Assembly (NCBI GenBank): GCA_035610835.1
Contig: CM069447.1
Span: 62,715,060 to 62,779,059, forward strand
DNA: 64,000 bases
Direction of reading: 5' to 3'
DNA from: Ophiura sarsii
Lineage: Eukaryota; Echinodermata; Ophiuroidea; Amphilepidida; Ophiuridae
Part shown: in pieces, positions 23,426 through 33,721 of the stretch
Layout of the letters: every line of letters starts with the position of its first letter
Numbering within the stretch: position 1 is the first letter of the stretch
Made by a program: the position numbers and the translations under genes
Notes under the pieces: generated by a model
The model's database searches: none
What the model was told of the DNA's origin: nothing
Seen by the model: the letters and a program-made list of their open reading frames with translations, nothing else

Positions 23426-23681
23426 AGATTTTTATGTCAACTGCTTCAAGTTGTAGAAACATTATCGTTGGAGCCCGTAAATCACGCCGCGTTGTTAGCA
23501 GCTGGCCTAGCCCATCGATTGGAGAAACTCTACCGGGAACTTCTGAGGGATGGCAAGCATCTCGCTACCACCGAGGCGAATCAGTTGAGGCTTCACACGA
23601 CGAAGGTTATGGTCTATTTGGGTTTGCTGGAGCTTGTTGGCAGTTATAACCGAGACGGGACACATTTACTGGACATGGAAG
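23426..23681 (+). CDS. Exon 5: helical segment of PTB-ankyrin gene
   Basis: The acceptor TTTTTTCTTTCAACAG ends at 23425 and the donor AAG|GTACAT is at 23681/23682. In phase 0 it reads RFLCQLLQVVETLSLEPVNH, then ALLAAGLAHRLEKLYRELL, QLRLHTTKVMVYLGLLELVG and ends HLLDMEG in phase 1. The leucine-rich amphipathic pattern suggests paired helices of an alpha-solenoid. The long internal open frame and strong acceptor make this exon secure; its joining to exon 4 is inferred from phase and order. Confidence 0.68.
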
Positions 23682-24239
23682 GTACATGTAGGGCTGTCAC
23701 TGGGTGGTAGCTAAGTTAAAGTCTAAAACTTAAGCCCTAAAGAAAGCCTCCTAGTAGAAGCTTATTCAATTTTTATTTTGAAAATAAGCTTATTACATAA
23801 TTGAGTAAGCTTTTATTGACAAAAAAATTGGTGGTGATCTTATCACAGGCCCTTTTTCTTGCTAGCGGTGTGGCTTTGGTCGCACCAATATTTTTCAGAG
23901 GGGGCATTAATGGCAGTAAGATACTTTCCTTTTGGTCATTATTGATGTTTTCATATCATAGCAAATTGGCAATTCTGTAATTAGCCTTAGGTAAACCACA
24001 GCCTGCACAGGCCAAATCATATTATTGGCTCTCATTCGCTGGAAATGGTTCAACCTGATTTTGGTTTATGGCAACTTCAGGGTAACTACATGACTTTATA
24101 TCTGATACATACTTTTGATGAACTTGTGCTGTAGAGCCGAGAATAAAAAAAACTGATTTGGGGGTAAAAATAGCAATGGGGTAGGACGTACATTTGTGAA
24201 TTATGCGGATGTAATGCACTTATCAATTGCATCCCTCAC

Positions 24240-24421
24240 CAGGGGACCCAGGGATTAAGGCAATGACGTACAAATTGCCGATGTGTCGTCCCGGCTATAG
24301 TCGTGTACGGTCCCCGCGGGACGGGGCATCAATTTGTGTACGTCCCTGCTACAGTCCAGGCCCCCGTGGCCGGGAGAAAGTGTCGGTCCCTGCCACCCTT
24401 ACTCAAGACAAAGTGTACGCC
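24240..24421. repeat. GC-rich TACGTCCC repeat, copy 1
   Basis: The GC-rich stretch with GTGTACGTCCCTGCTACAG and a self-complementary GTCCCCGCGGGAC resembles the stretch at 25745-25860. It is a dispersed repeat without coding capacity. Confidence 0.45.
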
Positions 24422-24763
24422 CAGTGGTCGAAATACAAAAAAAATGCCACATGCATCTGTGCATGTAGCTTTGAAAAGTTACCTACACAGAATAATGTTT
24501 GCATGCACAGAACATTTCATTCATAGGTCTATAACTTATAAGTCAAAACAATTGGCAAAATCAATCATGCTTTGAGACTTACCCTCACAATTGATATGGA
24601 ATAGAATATTTATTTTACTCAGATGCGTTTCATCCCTCTCAAGTACAATATTATGACCATAATTGTACATGCACGCGTGCAGGTAAGTATTGAAAGCTTA
24701 CATGCACAGCCAAAAAGTTACCTGCATATATGTGCATGCGTGCAGGTGGTATTTCGAACACTG
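24422..24763. mobile_element. hAT-like miniature element (CAGTGGTCGAAATAC ends)
   Basis: The ends CAGTGGTCGAAATAC and GTATTTCGAACACTG are inverted with one mismatch. The flanks TGTACGCC (left) and TGTACGTG (right) are a partly decayed 8-base duplication. The interior repeats a CATGCACG/TGCATGTAAGCTT-like segment near each end. It is non-coding. Confidence 0.75.
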
Positions 24764-25744
24764 TGTACGTGTTACTGTGTCCTGCCACTTTTCATATCTT
24801 AGTCTTCCAGAATGTTCTTTATTTATATTAGTGCTTGTACCATCTACCAAGTATTTCCAATACTCCTTTGTAGGTGTATTCCTAGATGGTATGTTAGTGT
24901 TTGTGAAATGAATGGCAAACTTTCTGGTGACTTCTGCTGGACTTCTCGTTTTATGATATTTTAAGACCATGAAGACCCTCTTCTAATAAAAATTAAGGCC
25001 GCACCCAGCCATATGGACGTCTGTCTTGTTTTGAAAATGTAGGCCCAATAGAGAGTATGCAATGCTACGTCACTATGTCCTCATTTGAACTGTGCCTCCA
25101 AGATGGATGCCACGGAACAATACGATTTGGTCAGTTCAGATCACTTGGAGCGGGAAATTTAATTGTCAATCCGAATACGTGACTAGCCCGACCTCCATAA
25201 TGGCTGCCCGATCCATTGTTATACCGTTCCGGTTGGTTCATTGCATACCCTCTATAAACATTTTGTGAAACCTCGTCAAAAGGACTGGTTCGAATCATGT
25301 AACAAACATCTTTATATCCAGTTCTGCTTGGATACACAGGCACCCATTCTATTATTTAAACCTATTCAATCTAAATAAAAAAATGTTATTTTGCATTTAA
25401 CACTGGTGAAGGGCAATAGTACAAGTGGAAGTTGTATCTTAGGAGTAAACATTTGAAACTGTAAAGTGGCACAACATCGTTTCTGGGTAGCTCTAGTTAA
25501 TTGTCCATATCTCAGGTTTGACAAATCCGAATCCGATGAAATAAGCAGCATTTGAAAGCCAGGAGTTTAGTCGTTTAATATACATTGTAAACATCTTACA
25601 CCAAATGTTAGAACTTCATGGTCAACAAGTTGGGTAAACATGTGCACCCTTTTTTTTAGGGACACCCGGTATGTGTTCCATCTATATGTGTTTATAAGGC
25701 TTATTCAGTCAAGCGCATTGCATCTCTAGCTTATTTATAGTGAC

Positions 25745-25860
25745 GCATGGGGTGCCGGTGTACATTTGTGTAGGCCTACCCTTAGCGTACGTCCCCGCTA
25801 CACGCCCCGGCTAGCAAGGGCACAGTTTGTACGTCCCCGTACATTTGTGTCCGTGGGTAA
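25745..25860. repeat. GC-rich TACGTCCC repeat, copy 2
   Basis: It contains GCGTACGTCCCCGCTACAC and TTTGTACGTCCCCG, related to 24300-24360. Confidence 0.45.
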
Positions 25861-25916
25861 CCTTTGCCACAATAACAAGAGGGACCTGGTTTGATACCAC
25901 ATGTTTTTAACCCCCT

Positions 25917-26121
25917 GGGGTCTACCTGTCTATCTTACAGTGGTTCTGATTGGTTAATTACAAGATGTACTCATTTGAATAACCAATTACGATACAGCTT
26001 TTAAACTATTTCACCCCGATCTTTATCAGGGATACAATTATTTTAACAATGTCTCTCATTGGTGCAATAAATGATATATCCATCTTTTTAACCAATCGGC
26101 CGGTAGTTTTCAGGGGGTTAA
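25917..26121. mobile_element. Second TTAA-type miniature family, copy 2
   Basis: The ends TTAACCCCCTG and CAGGGGGTTAA are a perfect 11-base inverted pair including TTAA on both sides. Inside are CTGATTGGTT and ACCAATCGG in inverted order. It is 205 bases and non-coding. It lies 65 bases before exon 6. Confidence 0.78.
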
Positions 26122-26186
26122 AGTCTTAGTTAATTTCATTCACGCCTGTTTTTCCGAGTCTTATATTATTTATATATTTATTTTAG

Positions 26187-26368
26187 CCAAAGTTCAAGAC
26201 AAGGAAGCCTTATCAGCATCGATCTTGACCAAACGAGAGACAACAATCAGCAGGTATCCTAAAACTGTGTTTGAAATCATGCTGCGAAAAATGCCTCATC
26301 AATCACTAGAGAGGATGGTTACCATGGCAACATGTCTTAACGATGATAACAGCAAGTGCAATGCAACT
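26187..26368 (+). CDS. Exon 6 of PTB-ankyrin gene (last exon seen)
   Basis: The acceptor TATTTATTTTAG ends at 26186 and the donor ACT|GTAAGT is at 26368/26369. With the G from exon 5 it gives 61 codons with no stop: AKVQDKEALSASILTKRETT, then YPKTVFEIMLRKMPHQSLER and MVTMATCLNDDNSKC. It leaves in phase 0, so the gene should continue, but I could not identify the next exon in this window. No named domain is recognised. Confidence 0.62.
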
Positions 26369-26637
26369 GTAAGTAGTTATGGATCCTGGGAGTGGGAGTA
26401 GCCCGGGGTGGGTATGGGGAGGGGGTGCATACTCTTCTTATGAAAAGGGCCTGCTTTTTTAGTAAAATTCCATCAACGTTTAGGAGTTATATTTGCGAAT
26501 GGAAAAGATGGGTTTAAATGAAAACATGTGCAATATTTTGCTTATTTTATTGGACTTTTCTATTGTCAACAAACGTAGTATGTAGTGAAATCCACACCAT
26601 GCATGATAATTATTCCAATCTCTCTTGCTTTATATTA

Positions 26638-27459
26638 GGCTATATTTAAAAAATCATTTGTCTCAAAGCTCCCGCGCGCGTTAGTTAGTTGGTGCGCGTT
26701 AGAAAAAAATTATGATTCTTTTTTTTTTCCAAAAAAAAAAGAAAATCTAAAAATTTCACAGACTTTTCAGATTTTCATTGTCCAAATACAAAAAAAATCC
26801 CAAAATTTCACAGATTTTTCATTGATCACATCATTTTAAATACAAAAAGTTCACTTTTACTAGGATTTCAATATTTTATATTTATAAAAATAAAATAAAA
26901 AACTTTAACCCTTAGAACCCGAAAGGCACCAAAATAGACCTTGTGAACAGGTGACAGACACATTGATCATATGATTTTGACTGGTCATATGACTTTCAAA
27001 TCATGTGATGTTTACCCGATGTCAGATGCCTTGTTTCCGCAGGTTTACGTTGTGTTTTAATGTAATTTGCTGAAGAAAACTGTCAAAAATAGCACGAAAT
27101 GGGATGAACATGTCTGCGCAGATAATTCTCAGGTAGACAGTAATGCATTGTAGTACGGTTATGAAAAGCAATTTTGGCCATAAAAAAACAGAATAAAGCT
27201 GATAAAAACTGATGTTTTATTACGAATATCATATTATTACCATGATAGAGGGCAGTATATCACAATGTAACGATCAATCAGAGGGTGTAAGATAAGGAAA
27301 TCACTAAACATCCTATCCTTTATTCGTGAAAATAACTCAGGGTGGGGTTACAGACCCCCACCAATAACTCAGGGTTCAAAGGGTTAAAAAAAAACGCATT
27401 CCGCATTAGGTTTTGAAAAACTGAAGAGCTTTGAGACAAAAGATTTTTTTAATATAGCC
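26638..27459. mobile_element. Harbinger-like non-autonomous element
   Basis: The ends GGCTATATTTAAAAAATC and GATTTTTTTAATATAGCC are inverted, and the match runs about 34 bases to CAAAGCTC/GAGCTTTG. TTA flanks both sides, a 3-base duplication as made by PIF/Harbinger transposases. It is 822 bases and has no transposase frame. The class is inferred from ends and duplication size. Confidence 0.72.
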
Positions 27460-27932
27460 TTATGAGTATTGAGCGACACTGATTAGGGTAGCGCTCGGTG
27501 TATATATCCGCGTGTGTTGAGCCACAGGGGGGGGGGGGGGGGGTGGTAACTCAAATTTTTTTTTGGTAGGGATATGCTGCCAGCAAAATGAAAATTGACC
27601 CAAACAGTTACCAATTTTTTTTGGGAAATGGACCCATACGTTTACCAGAAACCCATAATTTTGGCGAAAAAAACGCAAAATTAAGGATTTTAGACCCATA
27701 TATTTACCAAAAATGACTTTGAAAAGGGGTCATCCAGTTACCAGAGTGTGAAAAATGGGAGCCTATTTGGCGGCACATAACGTAACATCCACTAAGCATT
27801 TGGCGGGCTATCAATTATATATGCGTAGGAAAATCTGAATATTTTTCAAGTCGACTTGACCAGTTCGTTTGTGGTAAACTACCCACATGGTAGGCCAGCT
27901 TTAAGGGATGTCCGTTTTGTGTTCCCTTATAA
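27460..27932. other. No gene; G run and possible degraded element
   Basis: A G run lies at 27528-27543 and a GTTTACCAG/TTACCA-rich stretch at 27600-27750. I see no gene. Confidence 0.4.
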
Positions 27933-28266
27933 CAGGGGTTCTCAACCTGGGGGTCGTGACCCCATGGGGGTCATTTGGGGTTTTCCAGGGGGTCATGAAG
28001 GGATCATAAATATAGCTTTTTGGGGAACCATTTTGATATTTTGCTCTAAAAAGGCTTAGAAAAAACTCAAAAGACACTTTCAAATGCTAAATTTCCTGCT
28101 CGCTACGCTCGCATCATATAACCAAGCAGTTTCAGTTTGAATAAATCGGGGTGGTTTTCTTTCAGTTTTCATTTTGTGGGGAGGTGGGGGGGGGGGGGGG
28201 GGGGGTCACGGTACCGACTAAGAATGTCAAAAGGGGTCGTGGGCCAAAAAGGTTGAGGAACCACTG
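27933..28266. mobile_element. hAT-like miniature element (CAGGGGTTCTCAACC ends)
   Basis: It starts CAGGGGTTCTCAACC and ends GGTTGAGGAACCACTG. The 8-base sequence CCTTATAA flanks it at 27925-27932 and 28267-28274, an exact target-site duplication. It is 334 bases, with GTCGTGACCCC near the left and GGGGTCGTG near the right. Ends of this form are well known from hAT elements. It is non-coding. Confidence 0.92.
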
Positions 28267-28578
28267 CCTTATAACATGCCATGGTAATTAGGATTTAGAA
28301 TGGTAAGACAAGTAAGAGTAGTGTTTAGTGGTAGAGTGACACCCCACCCCCTGGAAGTACCCAAAACATGATAACATTTGTAAATAATTCCTTACCCTCG
28401 GTATATCTCCATGGGTAACAAATGTGGCATTTATAAATTTTTACTACAATAAATAGCAGTAAATGTCAAGTAGGTTATTAAAAAGAAGTTTTATCGCATA
28501 CTATTTAAGGTAAAGATAAAGTCTTCCGTTAGCTTTCTTATAAAGCCAGACTATAATGCGGTGCAATTTTGTAAGAAT

Positions 28579-29020
28579 CATGTGTGACGTGTTCTACCGA
28601 AACCAGACACAATTGGGCAAGATATCAAAATTGAGTTAGTAATCGATTATTAAAGTAGAGATTTACAGCTTTACAATGGTACCTCTCTTTTTTAAATCGG
28701 ACTTCCCAAAGCGGAGTTACATCATTTTCAAGTTCATCTTTTACGGTCTTTATGAAAACTCCAAACTGAGATATCGCCCTTTAAAGTTACCTTGTACCAT
28801 GATTTTACATGTTTATATCGCCCTTTAAATCACTGAAACATACAATTAGGATGATATTTTAATCTGAGTTTTTCACAATAATGTTATAAACACTCTGAAG
28901 ATTAATTATTTACTAGAAACTAAAATTCCTCAAATATCACCCCCAATTATGGTTTGGGCTATTTCTCAGTTTGGAGCTCTGCCCAATTCCATCTGGTTTC
29001 GGTAGAACACGTCACATATG
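28579..29020. mobile_element. Miniature element with GTGACGTGTTCTACCGAAAC ends
   Basis: GTGACGTGTTCTACCGAAAC at 28584 is matched in inverted form (GTTTCGGTAGAACACGTCAC) ending at 29015. It is about 435 bases and non-coding. A second copy at 41098 is split by an insertion. Confidence 0.8.
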
Positions 29021-29185
29021 CGCTAGGCAAATATGGGAATTGTTCAATTTATTTGGATAAAGCGTTAAATGTCAAGTAGGCTTCCACTGCAAATAATTTT
29101 AGTAAAGCTCCGTTCACACTAGACGTTATTTATCGTGCGTTGCGGTGCATTATCGCAATGGTGTTAAAAAGCAAGTGCTATTGCG

Positions 29186-29351
29186 CAGTGGCATACCCAG
29201 AGGGAGGGGGAGGGGGTGCATCCCCCTGCCAGAAGGCTTACCCCCTGATGCCCCCCAAATGAAATGACAAACTCTATGTATACCTATATATACTAAAATA
29301 CTAAAAACCCAAAAATAGTCATGCCTGTCCCCCCCCCCCCCCCCCCCAAAA
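29186..29351. mobile_element. Fragment of G-rich hAT-like family
   Basis: It starts CAGTGGCATACCCAGAGGGAGG and runs through G- and C-rich sequence to a C run at 29331-29347. No right terminal repeat is found. Confidence 0.45.
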
Positions 29352-29486
29352 AAAAAATTGCGTTAAAGCTGACGTTCTCCTATTTTGCCATATGGTGCTG
29401 GCTGCCATCGCATGCGGTGACCTGCGTTGACCTGACCAAGCATGACCTGCGATGAATTGCCGTACATGGCAACAGAAGTACGGTTT

Positions 29487-30557
29487 ATAGCATGTATAAT
29501 ATTCAATTGCTATCAGCATGTAGATAATAGCATATTAATGTGTAATTTCTATCAGCAGTAGATAGAATATTAACGTGTAATTGCTATCATCAGTAGAAAG
29601 CAACAAACATGTAATTGCTATCAGGAGTTAGGCATATTACAAAGTTTAATGTGAAATTACTATCATCAGTAGATAGTATACGAATAATATAATTGCTATC
29701 ATCCGTAGATAGCATGTACAATATGCAATTGCTACCATCAGTAGATAGCATGTACAATATGCAATTGCTACCATCAGTAGATAGCATGTACAATATGCAA
29801 TTGCTACCATCAGTAGAAAGCATGTACAATATGCAATTGCTACCATCAGTAGAAAGCATGTACAATATGCAATTGCTACCATCAGTAGATAGCATGTACA
29901 ATATGCAATTGCTACCATCCGTAGATAGCATGTACAATATGCAATTGCTACCATCAGTAGATAGCATGTACAATATGCAATTGCTACCATCAGTAGATAG
30001 CATGTACAATATGCAATTGCTACCATCAGTAGATAGCATGTACAATATGCAATTGCTATCATCAGTAGATAGCATGTACAATATGCAATTGCTACCATCA
30101 GTAGATAGCATGTACAATATGCAATTGCTACCATCAGTAGATAGCATGTACAATATGCAATTGCTACCATCAGTAGATAGCATGTACAATATGCAATTGC
30201 TACCATCAGTAGATAGCATGTACAATATGCAATTGCTACCATCAGTAGATAGCATGTACAATATGCAATTGCTACCATCAGTAGATAGCATGTACAATAT
30301 GCAATTGCTACCATCAGTAGATAGCATCTACAATATGCAATTGCTACCATCAGTAGATAGCATGTACAATATGCAATTGCTACCATCAGTAGATAGCATG
30401 TACAATATGCAATTGCTACCATCAGTAGATAGCATGTACAATATACAATTGCTATCATCAGTAGATAGCATGTACAATATACAATTGCTACCATCAGTAG
30501 ATAGCATGTACAATATGCAATTGCTACCATCAGTAGAAAGCATGTACAATATGCGAT
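29487..30557. repeat. Hairpin satellite array 2, 36-base period
   Basis: From about 29703 to 30553 about 24 units of 36 bases follow each other with few changes. Each holds the same 21-base hairpin as array 1, with the linker TGTACAATA. Most units carry GCTACC in place of GCTATC, so one stem pair is a mismatch in plus-strand RNA but a G-U wobble in minus-strand RNA. Irregular hairpin copies lie at 29487-29700. Because 36 is a multiple of three, long stop-free frames occur on both strands; these are by-products. Confidence 0.92.
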
Positions 30558-30760
30558 AAGCTCCCCAGATATTAAGCGCATCACCCAGCTAATATCCCCT
30601 AGTGTGAACACACCTTGAAAGACATCTTGCCTCAACTTATTGAATTGATTATGAGTAAGATTTCTATGCCTTTTTATTATTTATGTGTTTTGCAAAAATG
30701 TTGAGTAACTGAAATGATCATTAAATGTCAAGTAGGCTTTATAAGTGTATAATCATTGTA

Positions 30761-31020
30761 CGGCCCTTTTATGGCAAAAGGATGTATCTTATATGTACTT
30801 TCCTCATGATATACTTCCTTTTAACATGGATTGTATTAACTTGGTTCAATAATCCTCACTTAGGAAAAGGTTGCAACTTGTAAAGACAATAAAAGTAATA
30901 TACTGCCTTTTACCACTGCATGTTTTATGGAGAAAAAAGCTAACTTTGATCATGTTAAAAGGAAGTATACTGTTAGAAAACTACATATAAGATACATTCT
31001 TTTGCCATAAAAGGGCTGTG
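30761..31020. mobile_element. Miniature element with CGGCCCTTTTATGGC ends
   Basis: CGGCCCTTTTATGGCAAAAG at 30761 is matched in inverted form (TTTTGCCATAAAAGGGCTGTG) ending at 31020, with arms of about 70 bases. TA flanks both ends. It is non-coding. Confidence 0.75.
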
Positions 31021-31173
31021 TAGTCAAGATACATTTGTCTCGGCTTTCTAATTGTCGAATTGTCTAGTGCTAACGAATTGCTTGGAAATGTGTTTAACAA
31101 TATCCATGTGGTTAGTACAGGGGTGTGAGAGTTCCTCTTTTTAGCTGATTTTTTCTTTTTTCTTTTTTTTGTT

Positions 31174-31273
31174 NNNNNNNNNNNNNNNNNNNNNNNNNNN
31201 NNNNNNNNNNNNNNNNNNNNNNNNNNNNNNNNNNNNNNNNNNNNNNNNNNNNNNNNNNNNNNNNNNNNNNNNN
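31174..31273. other. Assembly gap of 100 N
   Basis: A run of exactly 100 N, most likely a gap of unknown true size. A T-rich run lies directly on its left. Any frame crossing it is meaningless. Confidence 0.99.
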
Positions 31274-31499
31274 ATCGTATTTGTGTTGTTAAGATACAAA
31301 CGCGAGGTTTTATAAGGATATATAATATCATAGATGTTTTATTTTGGTGGAGATCGGAGCATTGGAGCGTCGTTTCTCTGTAAGCAAGGGTCGCCGTGCA
31401 GTTTGGTGGAAAGTTGATTTCACATCTGTCGTGAAAGCTACCCCAGTCCTGAATGGTGCATGAATAAACATCGCTGTATTCTTTCATACTTCAAACTAC

Positions 31500-32700
31500 A
31501 GAACAAAGGTTAAAATCTTTAACCATGTTGGTTACAATTTTAACCAATGGGAGGTTACCAGGTGAACCACACTATTCAATTGGTTGGTTAAAACCGTAAT
31601 CAACAGCTGTTGGTTAAACTTTAACCTGTGGTTGGTTACAATTTTTAATCATTTGTTGGTTAATATGTTTTAACCAACAGTGGTTGGTTAAAAAATGTTG
31701 GTTAAACTTTTTTTAAATTTTTTGGCCTAATATTGGCTTTCAATATTGGCGCCAACCCGTGGCCAGGACCAATTTTGGCAAAGGGCAAGCTCAGGGACAA
31801 GGGACAGGACAAGGCACAGTACAAGCATGGTAAAAGTCACAAGATCCTGGTCAAAAGGCCGGCAATTGTTAGACCACGTCAGAATTTGTAGATGAAATAG
31901 ATGGTGCCATTTTCCGCCCATGGTATATTGTGCCCATTATTGGACCGGGTTATTGGACCAATATTGGTTGCCAATGCCAATTGAAGAGCGCCAATGTAAA
32001 ACCAATATTGGTTGGCATCATGATGCCAATTGAAGCGCCAATGTTAAACCAATAAACAATTTCAATTTCAATTTATTATAAAATAACATCGTGGCCAAAG
32101 GCCAAATTACGCATTCTTTACAATATAAAAACATATAATATTATCATCTGAAACTGAATCTGCATTGCGTAATAATCTGCCATGAACTTCAAATCTGGTG
32201 TGGGGAAGGAGATGTGTTGTTCTAATATTGTCGGCCAGGCCTGATGCAAATTTTAGACACTGTTTTGTTCTTCTACAAGCAAGGGATCCAAGTTGACAAG
32301 CAGACAAAGCATCATCATAAGATGAGTAATTACGGCCAAGGATGCTTTTACATGCCGTTTTCTGAATTCTTTCAATTTCACATCTTTGTCCAATATTGGA
32401 CCAATACCAGGGGCGGAAAATTGCACCATTGATTCCATACAAATTCTGACGTGGTCTAACAATTGGGGATTGCACAAAATATTTTCCCGCAATTGAAATT
32501 CTTCGGCGGGAATCTTGTTTTGACCTATTGTTGGTTAAAATGATGATGCCTTAACCAACGTTGAATAAACTAAAAATGAATTATATTGTTACTCTTTAAC
32601 CAACGCAGTATTAAAAGTAATGTTTAACCAACGCTTAATTTTTAACCAATGTAGTATACTTTTTAACCAACATTCTTTTAACCCATGTTTTTTTAATACC
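31500..32700. mobile_element. Element with clustered TTAACCAAC motifs at both ends
   Basis: About ten copies of TTGGTTAAA or TTAACCAAC cluster at 31500-31710 and again, mostly inverted, at 32520-32690. Inside, 31860-31925 and 32390-32466 are inverted copies of one sequence (AATTGTTAGACCACGTCAG). Repeated subterminal motifs around an inverted core suggest a non-autonomous DNA transposon. A LINE 3' end lies in the middle. Confidence 0.6.
32060..32475 (-). pseudogene. LINE 3' end: reverse transcriptase C-terminus
   Basis: On the minus strand a 122-codon frame contains CEIERIQKTACKSILG, YSSYDDALSACQL and TKQCLKFASGLADN. This matches the C-terminal region of CR1/L2-like LINE reverse transcriptases (IQKRA, ILG, SYEEAL and LCLKFA type motifs). 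The reading frame ends at 32107 and the 3' tail ends in repeated TTGAAA-type units at about 32060, as in CR1/L2 elements. Nothing upstream of the C-terminus is present, so this is a 5'-truncated dead copy. It may be an insertion in the TTAACCAAC element or part of it. Confidence 0.7.
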
Positions 32701-32883
32701 TCTTCTGAGAGTGTCGCGTTGTCTGTCTTCCAACCAAGTTTTGTGAATCATCTTCACCGCAGCTTGGTGGGTGTCTTCAAGAGTGACACGTTCACGTCTG
32801 TAACCACGAAATTAAGAAAAGAAAACAAGTTTAGATATCTGCTGTAGGCCCCAATACATAACCAGTACAAATGGCCAATAAGT

Positions 32884-33721
32884 AGGGGAGAGCGGAGAGT
32901 GTTCGCCCCATTTTCATTTGAAATGGCCTAGAGATGTCAATTTTAAAGATTAAAAGGACCTATTGACATTAAATAAAAGGTTGATATCTTGGTTACATAC
33001 GACCACAATTTCGATACCAGTGTCTTACTGTAAAGGGGGGGGGGTAAAGATTACATGGTCTCAAAATGGTGAACTTGCCCGGGGCAGGTTTGTCCATAGG
33101 CCAGGACAAGTTCACCATGGGCTCATAATCAGGCTTCATAAAGTAGTATATCATTTTTGCAGAATATACTCGGAATTTTGAAATGATAATAAATACCACA
33201 TTTTAAAACATTATCTTCTAATTTTAGTGCGACTCGATTCCAGATATTTATTCTTATAATTACAAATAGGCTACAGGAGGTGAATTACAATTTTGAAATT
33301 ATACAATTACCCTACCATGAAAGGGCGAATGTGCCCCATAGCACAATAAGTGCATTGACCCGATAACTACGCGTGTCCCACAATGACGGGTTTATAACTG
33401 CTTCAAATCCGTAACCAATCCCGTACCTACCTTATGATATTTTTTTTTGTACGAATATCTTTAGAAAAAGATCATTATCAAAAATGGAAAAACGATCCAC
33501 TTTTGTGATGTAAAACTGGTTTTTAGATGATAATTTGATAAATATTATACGGATATATGCCATGTTACCATGGGAAGCTCGCAACAAACAGCGGAATATA
33601 CAATGTACGGGGGAATATATTGCGTGTTCGTCAAGTTCAACAAGTGGATGTGGACGCAATGATGAGAATGACGTGGTAGGCGAACCTGCCCCAAGGGTGT
33701 ACAATCCTCGCTCTCCCCTAC
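32884..33721. mobile_element. Element with TAGGGGAGAGCG ends
   Basis: TAGGGGAGAGCGGAGAG at 32884 and CGCTCTCCCCTA ending at 33721 are inverted, with GTTCGCCCC and GGCGAAC just inside. An inner inverted pair (AATGGTGAACTTG and CAAGTTCACCAT) lies at 33066-33118. TA at the edges hints at a TA target. No transposase is seen. Confidence 0.55.

Larger units (their letters stand above)
1187..26368 (+). other. Gene model: PTB-ankyrin-helical protein, six exons, 3' incomplete
   Basis: Six plus-strand exons are joined because every junction has a GT-AG border and a matching phase: exon 1/2 phase 0, 2/3 phase 1, 3/4 phase 0, 4/5 phase 0, 5/6 phase 1. Exon 6 ends in phase 0, so further exons should follow. 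The sum is about 1,318 codons if one base missing in exon 2 is allowed for. Domain order is a PTB-like fold (residues about 5-135), a basic serine-rich linker, ankyrin repeats (about 335-495), a low-complexity region with an acidic run and degenerate repeats, then leucine-rich helices. PTB domains bind NPxY-type peptides and ankyrin repeats bind proteins, so an intracellular adaptor or scaffold is likely. I do not recognise a named orthologue. The model is not backed by transcript data. Confidence 0.6.

Noticed and set aside
18990..30557. CRISPR-like arrays (hairpin repeats with spacers)
   Set aside because: The setting is an animal genome with introns and retrotransposons. Linkers are nearly identical within each regular array, there are no cas genes, and repeats are too short and variable.
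29590..30635. Long stop-free frames on both strands (245, 288 and 329 codons)
   Set aside because: They exist only because the 36-base satellite unit is a multiple of three and lacks stops. The translations are 12-residue perfect repeats on both strands.
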